Of a stretch of DNA of 64,000 bases, positions 17,620-26,404 are shown in pieces. The stretch's first letter is position 1. Every line of letters begins with the position of its first letter. The notes below the pieces were generated by a model. It was not told the DNA's origin. It ran no database searches and saw only the letters and a program-made list of their open reading frames with translations. Position numbers and translations under genes: made by a program. This stretch comes from JAICMB01 sp963802915 (GTDB taxonomy: Bacteria > Acidobacteriota > Terriglobia > Bryobacterales > Bryobacteraceae): the NCBI GenBank assembly GCA_963802915.1, contig CAWDKQ010000009.1, forward strand, positions 186,001-250,000, given 5' to 3'.

Positions 17620-18894
17620 ATGCGCCATACGCGAGCGTTCATACCCGCGCTGTGGAGCGGAGCCGCGTGGGCATGGCGTCGTTCGGAGATCAGCGTTCAG
17701 TTCTGGTATTTCTTCGCGGCGTCGGCTTTCTTTGACTTCGGCCTCTTCATATTCTTCCTGCTCTGGAATCTTTATCTGATCAAGCTGGGCTATAACGAAT
17801 CGTTTCTCGGCCTGGTCAGCGGCAGCATGATGGCCGGCAGCGTCGTTGGATCGGTGCCCGCCGCAATCATCATCCAGCGATTTGGTCTTCGCGCGTCCAT
17901 GCTGGCCTGCTTCTCTGTCATCCCGTGCCTGGCAGCGATACTGGCCGCCGGACTGCCTGCGCCCCTGCTGCTCGGCTTCACCTTCCTCTATGGAGTTGCC
18001 TCCGTAATGTGGGCCGTGCTCCTGTCTCCGGCAGTAGCCGGCTTGACCAATGAGCGGAATCGAAGCGGAGCCTTCAGCATCGTTTGCTCTTCGGGCATTG
18101 CGATCGGAATCTTCGGCGGCGCTGTCGGCGGACGCTTGCCAGGATTGGTCGGGCGGATCGCGCCTGGAACTTCCGTGATCGCTCAGTATCGAGCAGCATT
18201 ATGGATCGGTTGCGCGATCGTGCTGTTGGGACTTGTGCCTTCATCCAAACTTCGATTGCGCGCCTCAGTTTCAGAAGTGCGGGTGAAGTGGCGCCTGCGC
18301 CGTCCACCACCGGAAGCCATCTATTTCCTCGCCGCCGCAGCCGTCTGGAACTTGGGCACCGGATTTTTCAATCCCTTCTTCACTGCATTTTTCGAGCGCT
18401 TGCACATGCCCGTGGAACGCATCGGCCTGGTTTTCTCGTTATCACAATTAGGACAGGCGCTGGCTATTCTCGCCGCCCCGCTTGTGTTCCGCGCCACAGG
18501 CTTGATCCGGGGAATCTCCAGGATGCAACTGCTTTCCGCTCTCGCGCTCGCATGCATCGCAGCATCCGGAGGACCGGGAACGGCGGCTCTCGCTTACGGT
18601 GCGTATATGGCGGTTCAGAACATGAGCGAGCCGGGCATGCTCAAGTACTTGATGGACTGCGTGCCGGAATCCGAGCGAAGCGGTGTCTCGGCCCTGAATT
18701 TTCTAGTAGCTTCCGTCGTCCAGGCGATTGCAGCCATCATATCGGGAGTTTTATTGCGGCGCTTCGGCTACCCACCTGTACTTCTCTTAGCAGCGATCCT
18801 GTGCGCCGTCGCCGGCGTACTGATCCGTCTGCTGTTAGTCGATCGCCCGATGCCTTTAGTGAATCTGACGCATCAGGTCGAAGCCGAAGAATAA
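17620..18894 (+). CDS. MFS transporter, 12 membrane segments
   Basis: 424 residues from the ATG at 17620; the frame is open upstream into the nucleotidyltransferase tail, so the real start or fusion state is uncertain. Two six-helix bundles are separated by a basic cytoplasmic loop (RLRASVSEVRVKWRLRRPP). The first bundle has the loop between TM2 and TM3 (IIIQRFGLRAS) expected of MFS proteins. The substrate is unknown; its position at the end of a polysaccharide operon suggests export of a precursor or of the product. The 3' end overlaps the convergent cytochrome gene by 39 bp. Confidence 0.8.
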   Translation: MRHTRAFIPALWSGAAWAWRRSEISVQFWYFFAASAFFDFGLFIFFLLWNLYLIKLGYNESFLGLVSGSMMAGSVVGSVPAAIIIQRFGLRASMLACFSVIPCLAAILAAGLPAPLLLGFTFLYGVASVMWAVLLSPAVAGLTNERNRSGAFSIVCSSGIAIGIFGGAVGGRLPGLVGRIAPGTSVIAQYRAALWIGCAIVLLGLVPSSKLRLRASVSEVRVKWRLRRPPPEAIYFLAAAAVWNLGTGFFNPFFTAFFERLHMPVERIGLVFSLSQLGQALAILAAPLVFRATGLIRGISRMQLLSALALACIAASGGPGTAALAYGAYMAVQNMSEPGMLKYLMDCVPESERSGVSALNFLVASVVQAIAAIISGVLLRRFGYPPVLLLAAILCAVAGVLIRLLLVDRPMPLVNLTHQVEAEE

Positions 18895-20151
18895 ACCGCC
18901 CGGCGTATCGGCGTTCGGTTGTCCCAGGAATTCCGCACGTGTCCCAGCACGTTGCGACACCGTGACACCAGGACTCGTGGTCAACCCAATCGTAAACGCG
19001 TGCCGGAATATCTTCTTCTGAATTCCGAATGAGTATGCGGGCCTATGGATGCCGAGATCACTGGCGTTGAGCACCGTCGGAATCACTTCGGCGACCAATG
19101 CCACTGTCGGCCGTATATCGTAAGCCGCGCCCACGCCAATCGAAAACGTGTCGACGCCCGGAAAATCGAGAATATCGGATGAGAGAAAGCCCGTCGCTTG
19201 CAGTAACGGCCGAGCATTGAACGACGCGGTTGGCACGACATAGAACTGAGTCTTCGATGTGATGCTGCGTGAAAAGATCCCTTCGATGTTCTCGGTATAG
19301 TTCTTGCGGAAGTTATTCTGCCCTTCGATCGACACGCGCACCGTCACATTCAGTGGAGCTTCATGATGCTCATCGAGGAGGTTGTAAGCAGCCATGAGCT
19401 GGATAGGCCGTCCGACCAATGTAGGCGAGCGGAAAATGCTGACAGACAATTGATCGGTGACTCCGTAGCGCAGACCCAAGGAGGCCAGCGCGAAATTATC
19501 CAGGCCGAAAAGCTCGCCACCGCGTCCCGGCCCCGATACGGCGGAATCGTAGGGAAAGCGATGCGTAAAGTTGATATCCAGCGCATGGCGAGGGACATCG
19601 CGGCCAGTGGGCAGGCTGAACAGCAGGTCGTCGCCGGCTTCATAAACCTTGCCTGAAGTTCCCGCAGCTTCCTGCGTCTGACCCGATGGATTCGTGTTCG
19701 AAAAAGTACGTACATAGCTCGCGAGACTGTCAATCTGCGAGTCTGTCAACTTGCTTGAAAAGGCCGGCATTCGGCCACCGGCCTTGCCGTCATGAATTGC
19801 GTTGATGATGTCATGAGCGCTAACGCTCCGCCCAAATGCAGTGTTTGTGAAATCGGGCGTCCCGATGCTGCGGATGCCTTGCCCTGCCGTGCCGTGACAT
19901 CCCGCGCAGTTCCGCTGAAACAGTGCCGCGGCCGTCTCCTCGCCTCCCCTGCCGATTTCCTGTACGGTCTTCGTCGCCACATCCACCTGATACCGCTTCC
20001 CATCCCGCTCCAGAATCAGCGTAGAGCTTGCGCCATTCGAGAATGTGATGCCCAGGAGCTTGGCCAATCGCGCGGACTCGTCTGCGTCGGCGGCGAACAG
20101 TGCTCCTGTAAGCAGAGCAATCGCGAAAAGACTCTTCCAATAGATGTTCAT
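18856..20151 (-). CDS. Cytochrome c domain fused to a DUF5777-like beta-barrel
   Basis: 431 residues. Signal peptide at about 1-20. Haem c motif CAGCH at 82-86 with Met128 (GGRMPAF) as probable distal ligand; the class I cytochrome domain ends at about 150. Residues about 170-431 are beta-rich (LDINFTHRFPYD, LGLRYGVTDQLSVSI, GLFFGFDLMRQIH) and resemble DUF5777 membrane-associated barrels. A periplasmic haem linked to an outer-membrane barrel suggests electron transfer near or across the outer membrane; the partner is unknown. Last gene of a minus-strand operon with a sugar transferase, 16 bp downstream of it. Confidence 0.75.
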   Translation of the reverse strand: MNIYWKSLFAIALLTGALFAADADESARLAKLLGITFSNGASSTLILERDGKRYQVDVATKTVQEIGRGGEETAAALFQRNCAGCHGTAGQGIRSIGTPDFTNTAFGRSVSAHDIINAIHDGKAGGRMPAFSSKLTDSQIDSLASYVRTFSNTNPSGQTQEAAGTSGKVYEAGDDLLFSLPTGRDVPRHALDINFTHRFPYDSAVSGPGRGGELFGLDNFALASLGLRYGVTDQLSVSIFRSPTLVGRPIQLMAAYNLLDEHHEAPLNVTVRVSIEGQNNFRKNYTENIEGIFSRSITSKTQFYVVPTASFNARPLLQATGFLSSDILDFPGVDTFSIGVGAAYDIRPTVALVAEVIPTVLNASDLGIHRPAYSFGIQKKIFRHAFTIGLTTSPGVTVSQRAGTRAEFLGQPNADTPGGLFFGFDLMRQIH

Positions 20152-20167
20152 GATTTGCGTTTCCGAT

Positions 20168-20854
20168 TTAGTAGGCGTTTCTAGCGAATAGCAGGTCAGG
20201 AATAGTTAGCGCGACAATCCGCAAATATAATCCGATAGAGAATCGGCGCACCAGGAACAAATCCAGGCGTTTTCTCTCGCGATATGTGAGCCGGCTACGC
20301 CCTCGAACTTGCCATAGTCCGGTTAGTCCCGGTCTCACAGACAGGACTTCCATTGTGTCCGGATGATAGTACTCGTTCAGCTCGAATCGTGTGATCGGTC
20401 TGGGCCCGACAATGGACATTCGCCCAGCAGCCACCAACGCCAATTGTGGAATTTCATCGATGGAATGGCGCCGGCAGAATCGAGCTAGCCTGCTTGTCAC
20501 GCGGGGGTCGGACGCTATTTTGGGCCGAGGCTTCTCATCCGCCACTCTCTCGACTAACAACGGGGACACGTCTTTAAAACCATGCCGAGGCCACATGGTC
20601 CGGAACTTATAAACCCAAAGTGTTTTCCCATAGCGCCCCACGCGGCGGTGAGCGACCAGCGGCGAAGCTCCGGACGCAACACGGATGGCCACCCCGAGAA
20701 GGAGCAGAAAAGGCGTCAGGCAAACCAATAACAGTGCCGCGAACACCGGTTCCAATGCATACAACAGCTTGATGGCAACCGGGATTTCCGACACACCGCT
20801 CAAAGGCAGCGTCGTCTCCCGGAAGTACTTAGTCCGTGACTCAGTTGCTAACAT
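20168..20854 (-). CDS. Undecaprenyl-phosphate sugar-1-phosphate transferase (WcaJ/WbaP C-terminal type)
   Basis: 228 residues from the ATG at 20854, preceded by GAGGAG at good spacing; the frame is open 132 codons further upstream but only as antisense-like nonsense inside the receptor gene. One membrane hairpin at about 33-58, then the family motifs: RRVGRYGKTLWVYKFRTM, HSIDEIPQL, MSIVGPRP and PGLTGLWQV. It starts polysaccharide synthesis by moving a sugar phosphate onto undecaprenyl phosphate at the inner membrane, so it is the likely initiating enzyme for the locus. It begins 10 bp after the receptor stop. Confidence 0.9.
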   Translation of the reverse strand: MLATESRTKYFRETTLPLSGVSEIPVAIKLLYALEPVFAALLLVCLTPFLLLLGVAIRVASGASPLVAHRRVGRYGKTLWVYKFRTMWPRHGFKDVSPLLVERVADEKPRPKIASDPRVTSRLARFCRRHSIDEIPQLALVAAGRMSIVGPRPITRFELNEYYHPDTMEVLSVRPGLTGLWQVRGRSRLTYRERKRLDLFLVRRFSIGLYLRIVALTIPDLLFARNAY

Positions 20855-20864
20855 CGCAGGCTCC

Positions 20865-23800
20865 TCAGAAATCAAACCGCGCGCCAAACTGCATGCGACG
20901 CGGATCGCCTGCGGAGAATGCCTTACCGAAGAACGGACCGAAATCGGGATACGGCCCCGGAATCCCAAGATTCGGATGATTGAGCGCGTTGAATGTTTCC
21001 CACCGCAGCTCCAGAGATTTGCCTTCGGTAATCGTGAACCGCCGATGCAGCGCGAAATCGACGACCTCGTTCCCAGGCCCGGGAATAATGTCGCGGCCGG
21101 CATCGCCGAACGTATATGGCGCGGGATCGGAGAATGCGTTCGTGTTGAACAGACGATCCGCGCTTCGTTCGTTGATGGGTAAGCTGACCGATTGGCCAAG
21201 CACCACATTGGGCCGGTTAGGAGTACCCGAGTTGGCGAAATCGGTCGCAAAGTAAACCGGGTTCAGAGGCGTTCCGGTTTGAAATGTCATATTGCCGGTG
21301 AACTGCCAATTCCGGAAAACGGGCTTCCAAACAGGCGCGGTTGGAATCGAAAACACATATCCCCCCGTCAGCCGGCAGCGCACGTCGAAGAACGACAGGC
21401 CGCGCTCCAAGTGCAGATTCCTCTCGTCCTGCGCGCCGAAGCTATCGTAGTTCCCAACCACCGGCGAGTCCGCATCGTCAATAGACTTCGCCCAGACGAA
21501 GCTCGCAAGAAACGAGAGCCGCTTCGTGGCACGTTTTTCCGACTTGATCTGCAATGAGTTATAAATCGAGTTTCCAATGTGTTGTATCTGGTAAATCGTC
21601 CCAAGGTCCGGAAACGTGCGCAGCGATTGTAAGTCGCCCGGCCGTGGTGGCAAGTCTGCTCCGATCTCTACCTGAGCAGGCGTGTTAAAGCGCCGAAATA
21701 ACGACAGATCCGTTCCCTTGGTTCCCACGTAGGCAATCTCCAGCAAGGTATTTCCGGGCAGCTCATGCTGGATACTGGCGGCCCACTCCTGTGCATAAGT
21801 GGTCGGCGCATTCTTATCCACCCCGTAATAACTCGGGAACCCCGTAGAACTGGTTTGCGGAAAGCCATTCTGGATGCTCAACACAGGCAGTAAGCCGCCT
21901 GGCTCATTATTCTGGCTATTCACTCCGTTGCGAACCAGGTCATACGCCTCGATCGCGAGAGGAGGCGAGAAATAGATCCCATAGCCGGCGCGAAAAACGG
22001 TATCGTGCCCCAACCAATCGGGCAGCCGCGCTGCGAGACCGACCCGCGGAGCGAAGTTCAAACGTTGTGGAGCAGTGACTGTATTGACCTGTTGCAGAGC
22101 GGGTTGGCTGGGCAGATTCGCATAGTTCAGATTCAGCAGGTCTCCACGATCCTCACTGAACGGCGCAGCATACTCATAACGAAGCCCGGCAGAAATGCTG
22201 ATTCGCGGCGTGACTCGCCAATCGTCTTGAACGAATGCTCCGTAAGTGTTCTGCCGCAAGTAAGCCTGAGCATTCCCGACACTGCGTTGTGTCTGCGCCG
22301 GATACCCGAGCAGAAAATCGGCAAAAGCATCGCCTGTAGTGTCCGGATTGTTCGGATCGGACGTATAAGACCCGTTGAAGATGAAGTTCCCGCGCGCGAA
22401 GAGGCTTTGTAAGTAAGCCATCGTGAAATGCGTGAACTGGAAACCCGCTTTCCAAGTGTGCCGCCCGACCGTCCGCGAAATGCTGCTGGCCAAATAACCC
22501 GTATTATCTCGCTGCACTTGAGGAAGATTATCCGAATCCTGCACCGTGTCATAGTCGGTAACAGTTAGCGCCGGCAGCCCGTATGTAGATGGATCATTCG
22601 CAAGCCCCGTGATGCCCAGGTTCGCAAGCACGTTCGGGCCGAAGGCGTTGGTTGGCAGATCGAAGACGGAAAGACGCGTAAATGAGATGTGCGTTTCACT
22701 CACCCACGACGCTCCGGTAAACGTCTGACCCAGAGCGAACTGCTGCGCCCGCAAGTTCTCCTCGGTCGGAAGCGCGGGAAACGATCCGGCTAATAACGAG
22801 CGTTCGTCATTGATCGTGTACCGCGCGAACAACCGGCCGCGTTCGCCCCACGCATGATCGATACGCACGGACCCGTTATCGCTGTTGTCCTTGTTCGGAG
22901 TCGAATCGATATAGTCGAATCCATTCGCCAGCGGATAGTTAGGCAGCGGCTCATAAAGCGCCAGATATTTAGCCACGGTAGGATCGATGCGGCTCGCCGG
23001 AATCACATTATTCGGAAACGGCGCACGATTACCGTCGGCATCCAGACTCAACGGATCGAAGATCTGCTGGCCCGATGAGAAATCCCCGCCGCGAACGGCC
23101 GCGGTCGGAACGAGGTGCTGCGTTGAACTTGCCGACAGCGATCGCAACCCTTCGTACGACACGAAGAAATACGTCGCGGGAGCAAGCGGACCGCTCAAAG
23201 TGCCGCCATACTGATTCTGTCGGAACACGGCTTGAGGCAATCCGGATACCGCGAAGAAACTCTGGGCATCGGTGTCTTGATTCCGCAAGAACTCGAACAT
23301 GTTGCCATGAAACGCCTGACTGCCCGGCTTCGTGACGACATCGATCACGCCTCCCCCGTTCTGCTCGAATTCCGCGGGAGCTAGCGCGCTCTGAATCCGG
23401 AACTCCGCCACCGACTCCATAAGAGGCACCACGGCAATCGAAAAAGTGTTCCGGTCGGTATTGTCGCCGCCATCGAGGATGTAGCTGTTCTCAGTGGATC
23501 TCGCGCCATTCACCGGAGCATTGAACGCCACAGCGCCGCGATTACCTTGCAGGTCGTTAATAATGTCGTGCGTGAACCCGCCGAGCTGCCGCGGGATTGC
23601 GCCGGGCCCGAGCGTGATCAGATCCACGATATTGCGCCCCAACAACGGCAGCTCTTCGAAGAAATTGGATCCAAGCGTGTAGCCTTCTGACGCTTCGTCG
23701 GTCTGCACCGCCGACGCGTGTGCCGTAACGGTCGCGCTGTCATGAACGGAACCCACTTTAAGATCGAAATCCAGACGCACCTTCTGATTCACCTCCACAA

Positions 23801-24068
23801 AAATGGGCGACACGGTCACTGCCTGAAAACCATCGTGTTGCGCGGTGACCGTGTACGCCCCGGGAATAAGATCGTCGATGCGATAGCTGCCGAAGCCGTT
23901 AGTGATCGCTGACCGCGTAAAACCTGTGTCATTGTTGCGAACGACGACAGACGCGCCTTCTACTAAGCCCGCCTTCGGATCGCGAATGTCACCTAGCAGG
24001 CTGCCGGAGGAGACCTGCGAGAACGCAGCGATCTCGAAAACAAAAAGCACCAGTAATGCGCGCGTCAT
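20865..24068 (-). CDS. Oar-like TonB-dependent receptor
   Basis: 1067 residues. Signal peptide at about 1-18, a CarboxypepD_reg domain at about 22-105 (GSLLGDIRDPKAGLVEGASVVV), a plug with the LDGGDNTDRNTFS motif, and a large barrel ending FGARFDF. This architecture is expanded in acidobacteria and is assumed to import large or glycan-derived ligands; no ligand is known here. Its start overlaps the stop of the HprK-like gene, and the sugar transferase follows directly, so it is embedded in the polysaccharide operon rather than free-standing. Confidence 0.9.
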   Translation of the reverse strand: MTRALLVLFVFEIAAFSQVSSGSLLGDIRDPKAGLVEGASVVVRNNDTGFTRSAITNGFGSYRIDDLIPGAYTVTAQHDGFQAVTVSPIFVEVNQKVRLDFDLKVGSVHDSATVTAHASAVQTDEASEGYTLGSNFFEELPLLGRNIVDLITLGPGAIPRQLGGFTHDIINDLQGNRGAVAFNAPVNGARSTENSYILDGGDNTDRNTFSIAVVPLMESVAEFRIQSALAPAEFEQNGGGVIDVVTKPGSQAFHGNMFEFLRNQDTDAQSFFAVSGLPQAVFRQNQYGGTLSGPLAPATYFFVSYEGLRSLSASSTQHLVPTAAVRGGDFSSGQQIFDPLSLDADGNRAPFPNNVIPASRIDPTVAKYLALYEPLPNYPLANGFDYIDSTPNKDNSDNGSVRIDHAWGERGRLFARYTINDERSLLAGSFPALPTEENLRAQQFALGQTFTGASWVSETHISFTRLSVFDLPTNAFGPNVLANLGITGLANDPSTYGLPALTVTDYDTVQDSDNLPQVQRDNTGYLASSISRTVGRHTWKAGFQFTHFTMAYLQSLFARGNFIFNGSYTSDPNNPDTTGDAFADFLLGYPAQTQRSVGNAQAYLRQNTYGAFVQDDWRVTPRISISAGLRYEYAAPFSEDRGDLLNLNYANLPSQPALQQVNTVTAPQRLNFAPRVGLAARLPDWLGHDTVFRAGYGIYFSPPLAIEAYDLVRNGVNSQNNEPGGLLPVLSIQNGFPQTSSTGFPSYYGVDKNAPTTYAQEWAASIQHELPGNTLLEIAYVGTKGTDLSLFRRFNTPAQVEIGADLPPRPGDLQSLRTFPDLGTIYQIQHIGNSIYNSLQIKSEKRATKRLSFLASFVWAKSIDDADSPVVGNYDSFGAQDERNLHLERGLSFFDVRCRLTGGYVFSIPTAPVWKPVFRNWQFTGNMTFQTGTPLNPVYFATDFANSGTPNRPNVVLGQSVSLPINERSADRLFNTNAFSDPAPYTFGDAGRDIIPGPGNEVVDFALHRRFTITEGKSLELRWETFNALNHPNLGIPGPYPDFGPFFGKAFSAGDPRRMQFGARFDF

Positions 24069-25051
24069 CAGTTCCCCTCGTCCACCAGGCGCTCCAACCG
24101 TTCGACAGCGTCGTCAAGATCTGAATACCTCATCTCCCACAGTTGTGCGCCCAACATACGCTCATGACAACGCCGCCGCGCTTCACAAACTTCTCGCGTT
24201 CCGAAGACGTTAAACCGCGACCACTCCTCCAGCATGCTTTCCTTCGAGAGACGACTAAGCCGCGCCGTGTACGTCTGCTCGCGATTTAGACAGACCACAT
24301 GGTCGACATGACAACCAGGAGCAATATCCAGTCCTAATTCGCGAGTAAGAACTTCGATCGCGATTTTCCCATTCGGTCGAACTATCGCCAGTTGGCTGAT
24401 AAGTTCGGGAAACAGGTCCGGCGCATCAGGCCGAAAGCGGATCGTGTGTGGGTCGCCAATGGTATAACGGTCATCCCGCTCGCGCACCATCAGCGCGCCG
24501 TCATCACTCACATACGTCCACCCCGCGCGAGCGCAAGCATAAGCCAGTGTGCTCTTGCCGGCGAATGAATCGCCCGCGAGCATTATTCCTCTCCCATCTC
24601 GCGCGACTAACGCGCCGTGCATCGCCGCAAAAACTCTCTGCTCCACAAGCGTCGCGCCGGCAGCAGTGAGAAAGCGATATCGCAGCAGTGGATGATCGGC
24701 CGCGGTACTCTGAGTGACCCAGCCGAACGCAAAGCCGCGATTAAAGTCGCAAACCGCGAAGTTCTCGGGATCGGCAACGATCGACATCATGTGCTCCCGC
24801 GATCGGATTACCGACTCCGTCAACGGCGCTCCGCTCCCTTCCAACACTCCCAGGCAGAAACGCACCGGCTTCGCGTCGAACATCGAATCGAACGCGCCCC
24901 AACCCTCCGACGCCGCGGCGATTACATCGACCGAATTGGTTTCCAGTTCAAGAGGGAACCCGTATGGGTAAAGAGTGCGCCGAAGAGGCAGTTCAAACGC
25001 GGAAAGGACGGGATCGTGAAGGACTTTTTCCATGGAAAAATGCTGGTTCAT
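24068..25051 (-). CDS. HPr-kinase-like (HprK-related) P-loop protein
   Basis: 327 residues. An N-terminal region of about 145 residues with no clear fold is followed by a P-loop GDSFAGKS (160-167) and the YVSDD strand (180-184), as in the HprK C-terminal kinase fold. No phosphotransferase-system gene is nearby, so the substrate is unlikely to be HPr. HprK-related kinases of this kind sit in polysaccharide loci, often with PF14907 nucleotidyltransferases, one of which is encoded about 7 kb away. First gene of a minus-strand operon of four genes. Role unknown. Confidence 0.75.
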   Translation of the reverse strand: MNQHFSMEKVLHDPVLSAFELPLRRTLYPYGFPLELETNSVDVIAAASEGWGAFDSMFDAKPVRFCLGVLEGSGAPLTESVIRSREHMMSIVADPENFAVCDFNRGFAFGWVTQSTAADHPLLRYRFLTAAGATLVEQRVFAAMHGALVARDGRGIMLAGDSFAGKSTLAYACARAGWTYVSDDGALMVRERDDRYTIGDPHTIRFRPDAPDLFPELISQLAIVRPNGKIAIEVLTRELGLDIAPGCHVDHVVCLNREQTYTARLSRLSKESMLEEWSRFNVFGTREVCEARRRCHERMLGAQLWEMRYSDLDDAVERLERLVDEGN

Positions 25052-25209
25052 ACGAGTGGACTCGTTGTCAGGTTAAGCGATGAAATGTGCGAATCCAAGA
25101 CCTCAAAGCACTCGAACCGCAGATTTTACAAGAAAGATACAACCCATAAACAAGCCAATGCTTTAGACGTCACTTGTGCATGGCATACTGCTCTTGGAAA
25201 GGATCTGAA

Positions 25210-26328
25210 ATGCGCGCCGCAATTGTCCATTACTGGCTGCTGAACATGCGCGGCGGAGAGAAAGTCGTCGAGGTATTATGCCGTCTGCTGCCCGACGCCG
25301 ACATCTTCACGCTCTTCTACGACCCGGATCGTGTATCCGAAACGATTCGACATCATCGCGTGAGGACCTCGTTCTTGCAGCCGTTTCGAAAAGGCTATCG
25401 ATCTCTTCTGCCGCTGATGCCGATGGCTCTCGAGAGCTTCGACTTGCGTGGGTACGATTTGATCGTCAGCAGCGAATCTGGTCCGGCGAAAGGCGTGTTA
25501 ACGTCATCGAATTCACGACATGTCTGTTACTGTCACACGCCGATGCGATATCTGTGGGAACTGTATCCGGCCTATCGCAACGAATGGAACCAGGCAAGTT
25601 GGAAACGCGCTTTGATGACTCCGCTATCAAACTATCTCAGGTTATGGGATTACGCCTCGGCGGCGCGCGTAGATGAGTTTGTAGCAAATAGCGAAAACGT
25701 TCGCTGGCGTATTTGGAAAACCTACCGGCGTGAGTCGCAGGTAGTTTGTCCTCCCGTAAACGTAGAGACGTTTTATTGGAGACCGCCCGAAGATTATTAC
25801 CTGATCGTCGCCGAGCTGGTGCCCTACAAGCGCGTGGATGCCGCGGTGCGAACGTTCAACCAAAATGGACGCAAGCTCCGAGTAGTGGGCGACGGCCCGG
25901 AGTACAAAGCGCTCAAAAGAAGCGCAGCCCCGAACATCGAATTCTGCGGCCGCGTATCCAACGACGACTTGCGAGGACTGTATGCCCGCTGCCGGGCATT
26001 TCTTATACCCGGCGAAGAGGACTTCGGCATCACTGCCGTGGAAGCGCTGGCCAGTGGCAAGCCCGTGATCGCTTACGCGAGCGGAGGCTCACTCGAAATC
26101 GTGCCTGAATTCGGAGGTCTTCTGTACGACGACCCCCACGGCCTGCACCAGGCGATCGAGCGCTGGGATGAGTGCGAATTCGCGCTCGACCCGCCAGCTC
26201 TGCAATCCTATGCAGCCCGTTTCTCGGAAGGAGAGTTTGTGAAGCAAATGACACCAATCCTGTTTGAAACGAATTCCTACGACCGCGAAATCAAGCAATT
26301 GAGCCGCGGCTTGACCCTACAAAGGTAA
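25210..26328 (+). CDS. GT4 glycosyltransferase
   Basis: 372 residues from the ATG at 25210, preceded by AAAGGA at -10; 12 extra codons upstream are open but not family-like. The N-terminal half has IVHYWLLNMRGGEKVVE and CYCHTPMRYLWE. The C-terminal donor half has LIVAELVPYKRVDAAV and the EX7E-type element in GEEDFGITAVEALASGKP. A cytoplasmic enzyme that transfers a nucleotide-activated sugar to a lipid-linked acceptor, probably in the same polysaccharide pathway. Divergent from the HprK-like operon, with 158 bp between the starts for promoters. Unlike the GT4 gene at 15.4 kb, it is intact. Confidence 0.9.
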   Translation: MRAAIVHYWLLNMRGGEKVVEVLCRLLPDADIFTLFYDPDRVSETIRHHRVRTSFLQPFRKGYRSLLPLMPMALESFDLRGYDLIVSSESGPAKGVLTSSNSRHVCYCHTPMRYLWELYPAYRNEWNQASWKRALMTPLSNYLRLWDYASAARVDEFVANSENVRWRIWKTYRRESQVVCPPVNVETFYWRPPEDYYLIVAELVPYKRVDAAVRTFNQNGRKLRVVGDGPEYKALKRSAAPNIEFCGRVSNDDLRGLYARCRAFLIPGEEDFGITAVEALASGKPVIAYASGGSLEIVPEFGGLLYDDPHGLHQAIERWDECEFALDPPALQSYAARFSEGEFVKQMTPILFETNSYDREIKQLSRGLTLQR

Positions 26329-26404
26329 TCACGAACGTACTTTCCTGAACAATGCGCTTCCCTTTAGGCCCGAAACAGAGCACAATATTCGGCAGGAGGA
26401 AGCC

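Noticed and set aside
20855..21250. N-terminal extension of the sugar transferase by 132 residues
   Set aside because: Overlaps the receptor coding sequence, is compositionally unlike protein, and a strong GAGGAG precedes the internal ATG at 20854.
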